A stretch of DNA of 64,000 nucleotides from contig NZ_JAGVRK010000001.1 of NCBI RefSeq assembly GCF_018283675.1, positions 1,550,001 to 1,614,000 of the forward strand, read 5' to 3'. A program made the position numbers and the translations under genes. This document shows, piece by piece, positions 8,850 through 16,469 of this stretch. The DNA is from Metabacillus flavus. GTDB taxonomy: Bacteria; Bacillota; Bacilli; Bacillales; Bacillaceae. How positions within the stretch are numbered: the first letter of the stretch is position 1; each line of letters begins with the position of its first letter. Below the pieces are notes generated by a model. It did not search any database. It was given only the letters and a program-made list of their open reading frames with translations, and was not told the DNA's origin.

Positions 8850-9382
8850 TTTTTATATCAGGAGGGGTAAGGAGCGGCAAGTCATCATTTGCTGAACGCT
8901 TTGCAGAGGAAGCTGCAGCAGGCACTGGGAAATTAAATTATATTGCGGCTGGACGGGCTTCAGACAAGGAGATGGAACATCGGATTGCCATGCATCAATT
9001 GAAGCGCAATGACTCTCAGAAATCATGGCAGACGTTTGAGAAGCAGCGGAATCTTCATGAGCTTGCTCCTCACTTCAGCCGTAATGATATCCTTGTCCTG
9101 GATTGCCTCACTACTTGGCTGAATAATGAAATGTTTGCCCCCGATCCGCCTGAAGATCCTGTAATTCATATGATGATGGGCATTCGAATGCTCCGTCAAT
9201 CGTGCGGTATGCTGATTACCGTTTCAAATGAGCTGTCATATGATGCACATCTATATGAAGAGTCTGTTTTGGATTACATAAAAGGCTTGGGAAGACTTCA
9301 TCAGGCTGCTGTAAAGGAAGCTGATGCGGCATACTTGGTGGAGAATGGATTGGCCATTCTGAAAAAGGGGGGTCAACAGTGA
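8843..9382 (+). CDS. cobU: Adenosylcobinamide kinase / guanylyltransferase
   Basis: The ATG at 8843 overlaps the cobD stop, with GGAG 8 nt before. The P-loop GGVRSGKSSF is at residues 7-16, the region around the guanylylated histidine reads RIAMHQLKR, and VLDCLTTWL and VSNE follow. These are CobU landmarks. The enzyme phosphorylates adenosylcobinamide and transfers GMP to give adenosyl-GDP-cobinamide for CobS. The C-terminal segment after VSNE differs from the common GLGIVP form, which instead appears in the CobU-like gene at 10969. A GTG at 8834 is a less likely start. Confidence 0.9.
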   Translation: MLIFISGGVRSGKSSFAERFAEEAAAGTGKLNYIAAGRASDKEMEHRIAMHQLKRNDSQKSWQTFEKQRNLHELAPHFSRNDILVLDCLTTWLNNEMFAPDPPEDPVIHMMMGIRMLRQSCGMLITVSNELSYDAHLYEESVLDYIKGLGRLHQAAVKEADAAYLVENGLAILKKGGQQ

Positions 9383-9645
9383 AAGGACTAATGCTCCAAG
9401 ATACCTCCTCCAGTAAAAGAAAAAGCCCTTTTTTATCCGCCATTTGCAATAAGCGTCCCCTGTTTTACAATGGCAGCACCGGATGGCTTTACAAGCTAAG
9501 CATAGCAAAAGGGCTGAATCCAGCTCCAGAATTAAATTTGGAAGCAGTCAAGCATATTCGCTGCAAACTGCCTGCAGATCAAGTTAAAAAGCACTTGGAC
9601 GTGAAAAAATTGATGCGCACAGCTGAAGGCGGGTGTAAGGAGTGA
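9379..9645 (+). pseudogene. Miniature CobQ (cobyric acid synthase) remnant, 88 codons
   Basis: This frame sits exactly between cobU and cobS, overlapping both by 4 bp, and starts with GTG in CAGTGA. Its first residues KGLMLQDTSS resemble the CobQ start KGLM-QGTSS, but the P-loop that should follow is destroyed (SKRKS). The middle GWLYKLSIAKGL resembles the WLN-LR--KGL segment near the CobQ C-terminus, and ADQVKKHLDVKKL resembles its final helix. So it reads as a CobQ (normally ~500 residues) that lost nearly its whole interior while staying in frame. It lacks the amidotransferase and ATPase parts and cannot be active as CobQ. An unrelated small protein remains possible. Confidence 0.6.
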
Positions 9646-10439
9646 TAAAGAGAATAGAAGGCATACTGATAGCCATTCAATTTTTTACGGCTGTTCCAGT
9701 AAAAAAATCCTTTGAGCTGGATGAAAAAAGAGTGCTTTTTGCTGTTCAATGGCTTCCGTTCGTAGGTCTGTTAATCGGTGCTGTCCTGTCTGGAATGCTT
9801 TGGCTTGTCCTGATGTTCACTCCATTTTCAATGCCCGCTGCCGCATTCATCATTTGGCTGGCAGCCATTTTACTGACCGGAGGATTGCATCTTGACGGCT
9901 GGATGGACTCAAGTGATGCTTATTTTTCATACAGAGACAGGGAGAAGCGGCTTGAAATTATGAAGGACCCGCGGACAGGAGCCTTCGGAGTTTTATCTGT
10001 TATCATTTTACTGGCAGCACGATTTCTTTTCATTTATGAGGTGATTGAAGGACTGCAGTGGAGAGACTATTTCCTGATATTAGCTATCCCAATGCTATCC
10101 CGAACAGGAATGGGTGCACTCCTCGCGGCCGTTCCCTCCGTAAAGTCAGAGGGGTTAGCCTATTTCTTTCAAAAGGATTTGAAAAGAAATAAGGTATTGC
10201 GGTCGTACTTCACGGTTTTTCTGGCGGCGGCCGCAGTTTTTTATATGGTCGAGCCTTTATTATCTCTGTACCTTGCTATACTTGCCGCCCTGCTTGTAGG
10301 ATTCACCTTTGCAGCAAAAGCCTTTATTAAAAAAGAATTCGGCGGTGTGACCGGAGATTTGCTCGGGGCAGCAGCTGAAGGAGGAGAAACATGTTTATGG
10401 ATGGGTTTGTGGCTGTTACATTACTACGTCATGGCCTGA
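9642..10439 (+). CDS. cobS: Adenosylcobinamide-GDP ribazoletransferase (cobalamin synthase)
   Basis: It opens with GTG in AGGAGTGA, overlapping the stop of the upstream frame by 4 bp. The 265-residue integral membrane protein carries the CobS signatures IAIQFFTAVPV near the start, GGLHLDGWMDSSDA with the metal-binding Asp residues (~residues 82-95), EIMKDPRTGAFG, and GGVTGD late in the chain. CobS joins adenosyl-GDP-cobinamide with alpha-ribazole (phosphate), the last assembly step. Its tail overlaps the next gene by 49 bp. Confidence 0.95.
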   Translation: MIKRIEGILIAIQFFTAVPVKKSFELDEKRVLFAVQWLPFVGLLIGAVLSGMLWLVLMFTPFSMPAAAFIIWLAAILLTGGLHLDGWMDSSDAYFSYRDREKRLEIMKDPRTGAFGVLSVIILLAARFLFIYEVIEGLQWRDYFLILAIPMLSRTGMGALLAAVPSVKSEGLAYFFQKDLKRNKVLRSYFTVFLAAAAVFYMVEPLLSLYLAILAALLVGFTFAAKAFIKKEFGGVTGDLLGAAAEGGETCLWMGLWLLHYYVMA

Positions 10440-11017
10440 CTGAAAAAAATAGCCGGCATGCCTACATCGGCTGGACAGACGATTCTTTATCCGAGGAAGG
10501 AAAATCCTCCTTGGCTGCAGTTAGCCTGCCTAAACCTGACGCATTGTTTACAAGTGGAATGCTGCGGACCAATGAGACGGCGCACCTGCTTTTTCCAGGA
10601 CTAAAGAAAACGGAGATTCTGGATTTAAAGGAATATCACTTCGGCAGCTGGGAAGGTCGAACATATGCTGAATTAAAGGATGATCGTGAGTATCAGCATT
10701 GGCTTGAAAACATGGAAAATCATGCTCCTCCGGGAGGTGAAAGCTTGCAGGTATTTAAGAAAAGGGTGATGAATGGGTGGGGAAAAGTCCGTAATTCCCT
10801 GCTCAATGACGAAGCAGATACAGCGGCAATCGTCAGTCATGGCGGCCCGCTTAGACAGCTGTTAACTCTACTGTCCGGAGATGGACGGGCTTTCTGGGAA
10901 TGGACTGTAAGCCCAGGAACAGGATATGAATTGATTTGGACAAAGGATTCATTCAGGAGGGGAGAACCATGCGCTTCGTTACGGGCGGTGCCTTCAACGG
11001 CAAGGCTCAATGGGTAA
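10391..11017 (+). CDS. cobC: Alpha-ribazole phosphatase-like histidine phosphatase
   Basis: The ATG at 10391 follows GGAGGA inside the cobS 3' end. The protein has the catalytic LLRHG-T motif near residue 11, the acidic EYHFGSWEGRTYAEL segment characteristic of CobC-type phosphatases, and the second histidine in SHGGPLR. CobC-type enzymes remove the phosphate from alpha-ribazole-5'-phosphate or adenosylcobalamin-5'-phosphate. The operon position supports this role over a general phosphoglycerate mutase. The tail overlaps the next start by 49 bp. Confidence 0.88.
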   Translation: MFMDGFVAVTLLRHGLTEKNSRHAYIGWTDDSLSEEGKSSLAAVSLPKPDALFTSGMLRTNETAHLLFPGLKKTEILDLKEYHFGSWEGRTYAELKDDREYQHWLENMENHAPPGGESLQVFKKRVMNGWGKVRNSLLNDEADTAAIVSHGGPLRQLLTLLSGDGRAFWEWTVSPGTGYELIWTKDSFRRGEPCASLRAVPSTARLNG

Positions 11018-11391
11018 GAGAGCAAACCTGGTGGAGGGAAGAAGAAGGTTTATGGCTCAGTGCTTATAAAAAAGACCCTTTAATTCAAGACTTCAGACAG
11101 GTTACGGTCATTGAAGGACTTGAACAATATATTCGGGAAGACGTCCTTCAAAAGGGAGAAGAGGCTTCCAGTCAATGGCGGGCTGCAATCAGCAGGTGGC
11201 TGGAATGGGAAGGAAATGCTCACGGCAGAAGGCTTGTCCTGATTGGTTCGGATATTTCAAAGGGAATTGTCCCGATTGAAGCGGAAAACAGGATTTGGAG
11301 AGATGTAACGGGGTGGATCTACCAGGAAATCATGAGGAAGTCGGTTCAGGCGGATCTGATCTGGTACGGTATTCGAACAACTTTGAAATAA
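10969..11391 (+). CDS. Second CobU-like protein, divergent
   Basis: The ATG at 10969 follows AGGAGGGGA. The start MRFVTGGAFNGKAQWV has a CobU-like P-loop with GK but not the usual GKSS. The histidine segment RIaxH of true CobU is not visible. The C-terminal GSDISKGIVPIEAENRIWRDVTGW closely follows the CobU tail pattern GLGIVPxxxxxRxxRDxxG. At 140 residues it is shorter than CobU (~180). Since a good CobU is encoded at 8843, this copy may have a specialised or non-catalytic role, or the two may complement each other. It is co-transcribed with the salvage operon. Confidence 0.65.
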   Translation: MRFVTGGAFNGKAQWVREQTWWREEEGLWLSAYKKDPLIQDFRQVTVIEGLEQYIREDVLQKGEEASSQWRAAISRWLEWEGNAHGRRLVLIGSDISKGIVPIEAENRIWRDVTGWIYQEIMRKSVQADLIWYGIRTTLK

Positions 11392-11416
11392 AAGTAATGG
11401 CGGAAGGATGTAGAGT

Positions 11417-12118
11417 ATGCGGGATATCGAAACATTCCAGCTCTCTAAAGGTGAGTGGCTGGTTGCAGCATCAGATAATGCGGGGGCTATCGGCGAAAAG
11501 GCTGAGGATCAGGTCAATGCCCCGCTGGAAATAGTGGCAAAGCATACATTGAGAGTAGCACTGATGGAATGCATGTCCGCAGGGGCGTATCCTTTTTCCA
11601 TAATGCTGCACAACTTTAACGGGGAGGAAGCATGGGAACGAATTGAAGGGTCATGCAGAGAATTGCTGGATGAAGCCGGAATAGGCAAAGTGTCCATCTC
11701 AGGCAGTACGGAAAGCAATATGAAGATGATTCAGTCAGCGCTTGGAATAACGGTCCTTGGAAAAGCATCCATAGTAAGAACTGGCCACACTCCAAACGGG
11801 GCAGGATTTGCAGTGATTGGACAGCCGCTTGTAGGTTCTGAAGTGCTTGATAAAAAAGATCGAATGATTCCCATGTCCCTTTTTCTCAAGCTGCTGGCTC
11901 ATCCAGCAGTATATGAATTGATACCAGCTGGATCAAAAGGGATTGCACATGAGATAAAAAGCCTGTGTCCTCATGCAAGGTTCATAGAATGCGAGCTTGA
12001 TATGCATAAATCGGCCGGGCCCGCATCCTGTGTCATTATGTCTTACGACAAAGCGTTTAATATAGAATTAATAAAACTTTCCGGAGGTCTGTTTCATTCT
12101 GTTTCCCTGACAGGATGA
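11417..12118 (+). CDS. cblS: AIR synthase-like ATP-binding protein, probable alpha-ribazole kinase
   Basis: GGAAGGA precedes the ATG. The 233-residue protein begins with the PurM/ThiL-like pattern GEWLVAASDNAGAIGEK, in which the DN-G-IG element corresponds to the nucleotide/metal-binding start of that superfamily. It lacks the second half of long PurM proteins. AIR-synthase-like CblS proteins of Listeria and Geobacillus are known alpha-ribazole kinases that work with the transporter CblT. Being the last gene of a riboswitch-controlled salvage operon fits that role, as it would supply alpha-ribazole phosphate to CobS. No cblT is visible in the window. The family match is good; the exact substrate is inferred. 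Confidence 0.65.
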   Translation: MRDIETFQLSKGEWLVAASDNAGAIGEKAEDQVNAPLEIVAKHTLRVALMECMSAGAYPFSIMLHNFNGEEAWERIEGSCRELLDEAGIGKVSISGSTESNMKMIQSALGITVLGKASIVRTGHTPNGAGFAVIGQPLVGSEVLDKKDRMIPMSLFLKLLAHPAVYELIPAGSKGIAHEIKSLCPHARFIECELDMHKSAGPASCVIMSYDKAFNIELIKLSGGLFHSVSLTG

Positions 12119-12131
12119 TCAGGCTTTTTTT
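12106..12131 (+). terminator. Terminator of the B12 operon
   Basis: CCTGA-CAGGATGA-TCAGG hairpin overlapping the stop codon of the last gene, followed by CTTTTTTT. Confidence 0.8.
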
Positions 12132-12247
12132 AAGTTTTTCAGCATCTTCAAAAGCTTTTGATTTTCCTCTGATACCTTATATCCCAGGTCAGCTGTAGTG
12201 AATTTTTTCGCTTTTTTAAAGCTGTTTTTTTTATTTTTATGCTCCAT
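12119..12247 (-). CDS. Small basic protein, 42 aa
   Basis: On the minus strand, GGGAGAGG precedes an ATG at 12245-12247 and a 42-codon frame ends within the B12 terminator. The product is very basic (about one third lysine), without membrane segment: MEHKNKKN at the start and ending KLLKMLKNLKKA. Part of it (YKVSEENQKLLK) distantly recalls the SpoIISB-like proteins encoded at 57608-58102, and an orphan SpoIISA homologue lies 5 kb away; that link is speculation. I do not recognise it. Confidence 0.55.
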   Translation of the reverse strand: MEHKNKKNSFKKAKKFTTADLGYKVSEENQKLLKMLKNLKKA

Positions 12248-12362
12248 AGCCGAACCTCTCCCTTGCAGTTCATCATGATATATTTATATGTCATTCACCG
12301 TGAAAAATATCCGGTTTTCTGCCTATTTAAGAATAGATAAATAAGGGTAAGTGTTTAATAGA

Positions 12363-12377
12363 ATGGAAGCGGTCTCT
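12363..12377 (+). promoter_or_regulatory. cre site (CcpA) upstream of the lacI operon
   Basis: ATGGAAGCGGTCTCT matches the WTGNAANCGNWNNCW pattern at every fixed position. It lies about 29 bp upstream of the -35 box at 12406, a place where CcpA could affect transcription. Confidence 0.55.
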
Positions 12378-12405
12378 AAAACTTAAATATTTAGAAAAAT
12401 AAAGA

Positions 12406-12434
12406 TTGTTTTTCGAAAAAAAATCGTTTAGTAT
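12406..12434 (+). promoter_or_regulatory. Sigma-A promoter of the lacI-type gene
   Basis: TTGTTT (12406-12411), 17-bp spacer, TAGTAT (12429-12434). The start point falls just before the palindromic operator. Confidence 0.65.
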
Positions 12435-12442
12435 GTAAGTGG

Positions 12443-12458
12443 AGTTAACCGGTTAACT
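12443..12458 (+). promoter_or_regulatory. LacI-type operator (autoregulation)
   Basis: AGTTAACCGGTTAACT is a perfect 16-bp palindrome with the central CG typical of LacI-family sites. It lies between the promoter and the ribosome binding site of the LacI-type gene, so binding would block its own transcription. Confidence 0.75.
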
Positions 12459-12468
12459 AGGAGGAATT

Positions 12469-13500
12469 ATGAAAAAGAAGGTCACGATTAAGGATGTTGC
12501 CAAGCATGCCGGCGTTTCCAGCGCAGCTGTTTCTTATGTCCTGAACGGGAAAAATAAGGTCTCGGGAGAAACGAAGGAAAAGATCCGCAGATCTATTGAG
12601 GAACTTCACTATCTTCCCGATTTAACAGCCATTAGCCTTTCTAAAAAGCAATCCAAGCTGATCGGCTTGCTTAAAATTTTAAATCAGGACTCCTTATTGC
12701 CGGTATTCCAGACAAATCTTTATTATAATGAATTTATCAGCGGAGTCGAAAGTGTAGCCCGGGGTTACGGGTATGATATTCTCCTGGCAGGAATCGGTGT
12801 GGCAGATGAATGCAGCCAATGGGTTCAGAGAAGGAATCTGGATGGACTGATTGTCATGAATGCATCAGGCTCCATCGCAGAGGAGCTGGCCCGCCATATA
12901 GCTATTCCGATCGTTCTGGTAGATACATATGATGTACCGGAAGGCAGCTATCACACGATGAATATCGATGACGAGGAAGGCGGCTATCAGGCTACCGCAC
13001 ATTTGCTTTCACTGGGTCACACATCCATTGCCATGGTTGTTGCAGAAGCAAAAAACAGTCCGGTTGATGAACAGCGGCTAAAAGGCTACAAGAGGGCACT
13101 GAAGGAATTTGGCATTCCGTTTAAACAAGAACTGATTTTTGAGAGCGGTAACAGTACGCTTGAAGCTTCACTGGATGCCGGACAAAGCATCCTGGACAGT
13201 TCAGAGCCTATTACGGCGGTATTCGCTACTTCTGATATTGTATGTTTAGGAATTATGAGAAGATTTGCTTCAATGGGAAAAAAAATTCCTCAGGACTTTT
13301 CAATAGTCGGATTTGATGATTTAAATGTTAGTCAGTATCTATCTCCAAGTCTGACCACAGTAAGGCAGGATATTTTAGCAAAAGGAATTCAGTCATCTGA
13401 AATGATTTTCTCGGCTCTTTTTCAAAAGGAGCAGGGGCTCACTAAAAAGGTCCTTCCGGTTGAGCTCGCAGTCAGAGAATCAACTATGCAGATTACGTAA
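12469..13500 (+). CDS. LacI family transcriptional regulator
   Basis: The ATG follows CTAGGAGGAATT. Residues 1-55 form the LacI helix-turn-helix with TIKDVAKHAGVSSAAVSYVLNG and the hinge; residues ~60-340 form the periplasmic-binding-like effector domain (GLLKIL, DGLIVMNA, GFDDL, SPSLTTVRQD). It probably controls itself and the genes to 17438, as a palindrome lies before its start and a related core lies between it and thuA. The effector is likely a sugar acid or disaccharide used by the neighbouring dehydrogenases. Confidence 0.92.
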   Translation: MKKKVTIKDVAKHAGVSSAAVSYVLNGKNKVSGETKEKIRRSIEELHYLPDLTAISLSKKQSKLIGLLKILNQDSLLPVFQTNLYYNEFISGVESVARGYGYDILLAGIGVADECSQWVQRRNLDGLIVMNASGSIAEELARHIAIPIVLVDTYDVPEGSYHTMNIDDEEGGYQATAHLLSLGHTSIAMVVAEAKNSPVDEQRLKGYKRALKEFGIPFKQELIFESGNSTLEASLDAGQSILDSSEPITAVFATSDIVCLGIMRRFASMGKKIPQDFSIVGFDDLNVSQYLSPSLTTVRQDILAKGIQSSEMIFSALFQKEQGLTKKVLPVELAVRESTMQIT

Positions 13501-13511
13501 ACGATTAACCC

Positions 13512-13519
13512 AACCGGTT
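13512..13519 (+). promoter_or_regulatory. Second LacI-type operator core before thuA
   Basis: AACCGGTT inside ATTAACCCAACCGGTTAAT shares the AACCGGTTAA core of the upstream operator, but its left arm is shifted. It may be a weaker site for the same regulator. Confidence 0.45.
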
Positions 13520-13554
13520 AATTTATAGAAAAATACATAAGGATGGTGCAGAAA

Positions 13555-14274
13555 ATGAATGTAACAGTATGGAATGAGAATCGTCATGAACAGAAAAATC
13601 CGGAAGTACGCTCCATTTATCCAGACGGAATTCACGGAACCATAGCGGGATTTCTTGAAGAAATGGGCCACCGCGTTCAAACCGCTACTTTGGATGAGCC
13701 TGAACACGGCTTGACTGATGATGTTCTTCGCAATACAGAAGTGATGATCTGGTGGGGCCATCTTGCGCATGAAGAAGTAGACAGTGTAATTGTAGAAAAA
13801 GTGAAAAATAGGGTATTAGACGGAATGGGACTGATTGTTCTTCACTCCGGCCATTTTTCTAAAATCTTTAAGTCCCTAATGGGGACAGGCTGTGACCTGA
13901 AATGGAGAGAGGCTGACGAAAAAGAACGGCTATGGGTAGTAGAGCCAAGCCACCCAATCGTAGATGGAATCGCCGAGTACATCGAACTTGAAAAAGAGGA
14001 AATGTACGGCGAACACTTTGACATTCCAGCACCTGACGAGCTTGTTTTCATGAGCTGGTTTGAAGGCGGAGAAGTATTCAGAAGCGGCTGTACGTACAAA
14101 CGCGGCAGCGGCAAAGTGTTTTATTTCCGCCCTGGCCATGAAACGTATCCTACCTATCACAATAAAGACATTCAAAAAGTAATAGGAAATGCAGTACTAT
14201 GGGCAGCACCTGCCGATCGTGAAAAACCGGTATACGGAAATGCACAGCCGCTTGAAAAGATCACAGTAAAATAA
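13555..14274 (+). CDS. ThuA-like domain protein (glutamine-amidotransferase fold)
   Basis: I place the start at ATG 13555 with AAGGATGGTG upstream; ATG 13543 has no usable site. The 239-residue protein has the ThuA pattern: [16 protein letters not shown], a DVLIWWGH-like strand ([14 protein letters not shown]), [12 protein letters not shown], and PGHETYPTY near the end. ThuA-like proteins accompany Gfo/Idh dehydrogenases in oxidised-sugar (3-keto) metabolism, and two such dehydrogenases follow here. The biochemical role is not settled. Confidence 0.85.
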   Translation: MNVTVWNENRHEQKNPEVRSIYPDGIHGTIAGFLEEMGHRVQTATLDEPEHGLTDDVLRNTEVMIWWGHLAHEEVDSVIVEKVKNRVLDGMGLIVLHSGHFSKIFKSLMGTGCDLKWREADEKERLWVVEPSHPIVDGIAEYIELEKEEMYGEHFDIPAPDELVFMSWFEGGEVFRSGCTYKRGSGKVFYFRPGHETYPTYHNKDIQKVIGNAVLWAAPADREKPVYGNAQPLEKITVK

Positions 14275-14376
14275 GAGATCAAAAGACGGCTGTTTAGAAT
14301 CATGAAGCAGAAATATTTTTCAAGCCGGCGAATAAAGCCAGAATGAACATTATCCATTTTGAGGAGGAACCATCAC

Positions 14377-15420
14377 ATGACAAAAATTAGAATTGGTGTG
14401 GTTGGATGCGGAAGCATTGCCATCCACCGCCACCTGCCTGAATATGCAGTACTTGATACTGCAGAAATCACAGCCGTATGCGACATCGTTGAGGAACGCG
14501 CAAATGAAATGGCATCTATTTACGGAGCAGCTGCCTATACAGATTATCAGGACTTAATTGCCAGCGGCAAGGTAGATGCAATCAGTGTCTGCACACCGAA
14601 CTACCTTCATGCCCCAGTATCAATAGCAGCGCTTAAAGCGGGATTGCACGTTCTATGCGAAAAGCCGATGGCCACATCAAAAGAAGACGCTGAAGCAATG
14701 ATTGCTGCCGAAAAGGAATCAGGCAAAAAGCTTATGATCGCACACAATCAGCGTTTTACTGCTGCACATCAAAAGGCGCGCAAGCTGATTGAATCAGGCG
14801 AAATGGGAAGAATCTACAGCTTCCGTACGGCATTTGGCCATCCCGGACCTGAAGCATGGAGCATCGATGGAAAAGACAGCTGGTTCTTCAAAAAAGAAGA
14901 AGCATTTATTGGGGCAATGGGAGACTTGGGAGTTCATAAAACAGACTTAATGCGCTACCTGCTTGGAGAAGAGTTTACGGAAGTTGGCGCATTCGTTCAA
15001 ACGAGTGCAAAAACATTCGGAGATGTTGACGATAATGCGGTGTGTGTTTTGAAAACAGGATCAGGGATACTTGGTACATTAACCGCGAGCTGGTCTTATA
15101 CAGGAAAGGAAGACAATTCCACCATTATTTATTGTGAAAATGGAATTATCCGCCTGGAGGATGATCCTGTTCACAGCCTGGTAATTCAATATTCAAATGG
15201 TGAAATTGCAAAATTTGAGCTTGGAAAAATTCAGTCAAATGAAGAAGGCGGTCAAGTCATTTCGAAAGTTGTGAATCACTTCGTCGAATGCATCTTGGAG
15301 GATAAGCAGCCGCTGGTTACAGGGGAAGAAGGAAAAAAATCGCTTGAAGTGATTTTAGCTGCTATGGAATCCAGTGAAACAAAGCAAATTGTGTCAATCA
15401 GCCAGGGCGTTATTGCATGA
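14377..15420 (+). CDS. Gfo/Idh/MocA family oxidoreductase (first)
   Basis: The start ATG 14377 follows GAGGAGGAACC. The N-terminal Rossmann motif GVVGCGSIAIHRHLP (residues ~7-21) binds NAD(P). CEKPMATSKEDAEAM carries the catalytic-lysine EKP motif, and GDLGVHKTDLMRY supplies the active-site Asp/His pair. Such enzymes oxidise cyclic sugars, inositols or sugar acids. It overlaps the next gene by 4 bp (ATGA), so the pair is translated together. Confidence 0.9.
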   Translation: MTKIRIGVVGCGSIAIHRHLPEYAVLDTAEITAVCDIVEERANEMASIYGAAAYTDYQDLIASGKVDAISVCTPNYLHAPVSIAALKAGLHVLCEKPMATSKEDAEAMIAAEKESGKKLMIAHNQRFTAAHQKARKLIESGEMGRIYSFRTAFGHPGPEAWSIDGKDSWFFKKEEAFIGAMGDLGVHKTDLMRYLLGEEFTEVGAFVQTSAKTFGDVDDNAVCVLKTGSGILGTLTASWSYTGKEDNSTIIYCENGIIRLEDDPVHSLVIQYSNGEIAKFELGKIQSNEEGGQVISKVVNHFVECILEDKQPLVTGEEGKKSLEVILAAMESSETKQIVSISQGVIA

Positions 15421-16448
15421 AAAAACTAAGGATTGGCATCATTGGAGCAGGAGGCATTGCTACCGGACGCCACATTCCATCCTTTCAGCACTTTTCAGAC
15501 CAGGCAGAAATTACAGCTGTGAGCGATATTAATGTGCATCGTGCAGAAGATGTAGCGAAAGAATTCGGGATTCCCCGGTTTTTTGGGGACTATACCGAGA
15601 TGCTTCCTGAAGTAGATGCGGTTGTCGTATGTACACCAAATAAATTTCATGCAGAAATCTCCATTGCCGCGCTTCAGGCAGGCGTTCATGTTTTATGCGA
15701 GAAGCCGATGGCATTGTCCGCAGCAGAATGCAAAGTAATGATTGAAACGGCTAAAGAATGCCAGAGAAAGCTTGCTATCGCCTATCATTACCGCTATATG
15801 AAGGAAGCGCAGGCAGCCAAAAAAGTGATGATTACAGAGGAAATCGGCACACCTTTAGTCGTCCGCATAAAAGCCTTGCGGCGCAGAAAAGTTCCAGGCT
15901 GGGGGGTCTTTACAAACAAGGAGCTGCAAGGAGGAGGCAGCTTAATTGATTACGGCTGTCACCTGCTTGATCTGGCCCTTTGGCTGATTGGCAACCCGAA
16001 AATTATCGACGTAACAGGCAGCACCTACAATGCGTTAAGCAAAGTACCGAATCAGGTAAACCTGTGGGGCCATTATGATCATCAAAGATTTAATGTTGAT
16101 GATCATGTGACGGCATATATTCGATTTGAAAATGGAACGTCAATGCTTTTTGAAACGTCATGGGCAACAAACATACGTGATGATGAGGAACATCTCAGCA
16201 TCTCTGGCGTAAATGGCGGGATCAGTGTTTTTCCAATGGAATTGTACACAACTAAATACAACATGCTGTTCAATAGCCAGCCTGCCTGGATTCCTGGAGA
16301 AGAGGATCCAGGAATTCTTCAGGCGAAGAATTTTATTGCTGCCTGCTTCAACGAAGAAGAGCTCATTGTTCAGCCTGAGGAAGCGATGCAGGTTTCTGAA
16401 GTAATCGATGCGATTTACGAAAGCGGAAAGATTACCATTAAAGAATAG
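15417..16448 (+). CDS. Gfo/Idh/MocA family oxidoreductase (second)
   Basis: A paralogue of the preceding gene, starting at the overlapping ATGA. The Rossmann motif GIIGAGGIATGRHIP, the CEKPMALSAAE segment and the active-site DYGCHLLDLALWL are intact. Two consecutive dehydrogenases plus a TIM-barrel isomerase suggest a stepwise oxidation, epimerisation and reduction of one sugar-type substrate, as in inositol or 3-keto sugar pathways. The substrate cannot be told from sequence. Confidence 0.9.
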   Translation: MKKLRIGIIGAGGIATGRHIPSFQHFSDQAEITAVSDINVHRAEDVAKEFGIPRFFGDYTEMLPEVDAVVVCTPNKFHAEISIAALQAGVHVLCEKPMALSAAECKVMIETAKECQRKLAIAYHYRYMKEAQAAKKVMITEEIGTPLVVRIKALRRRKVPGWGVFTNKELQGGGSLIDYGCHLLDLALWLIGNPKIIDVTGSTYNALSKVPNQVNLWGHYDHQRFNVDDHVTAYIRFENGTSMLFETSWATNIRDDEEHLSISGVNGGISVFPMELYTTKYNMLFNSQPAWIPGEEDPGILQAKNFIAACFNEEELIVQPEEAMQVSEVIDAIYESGKITIKE

Positions 16449-16469
16449 AGAATAAAAGGAGTGGGAGAC

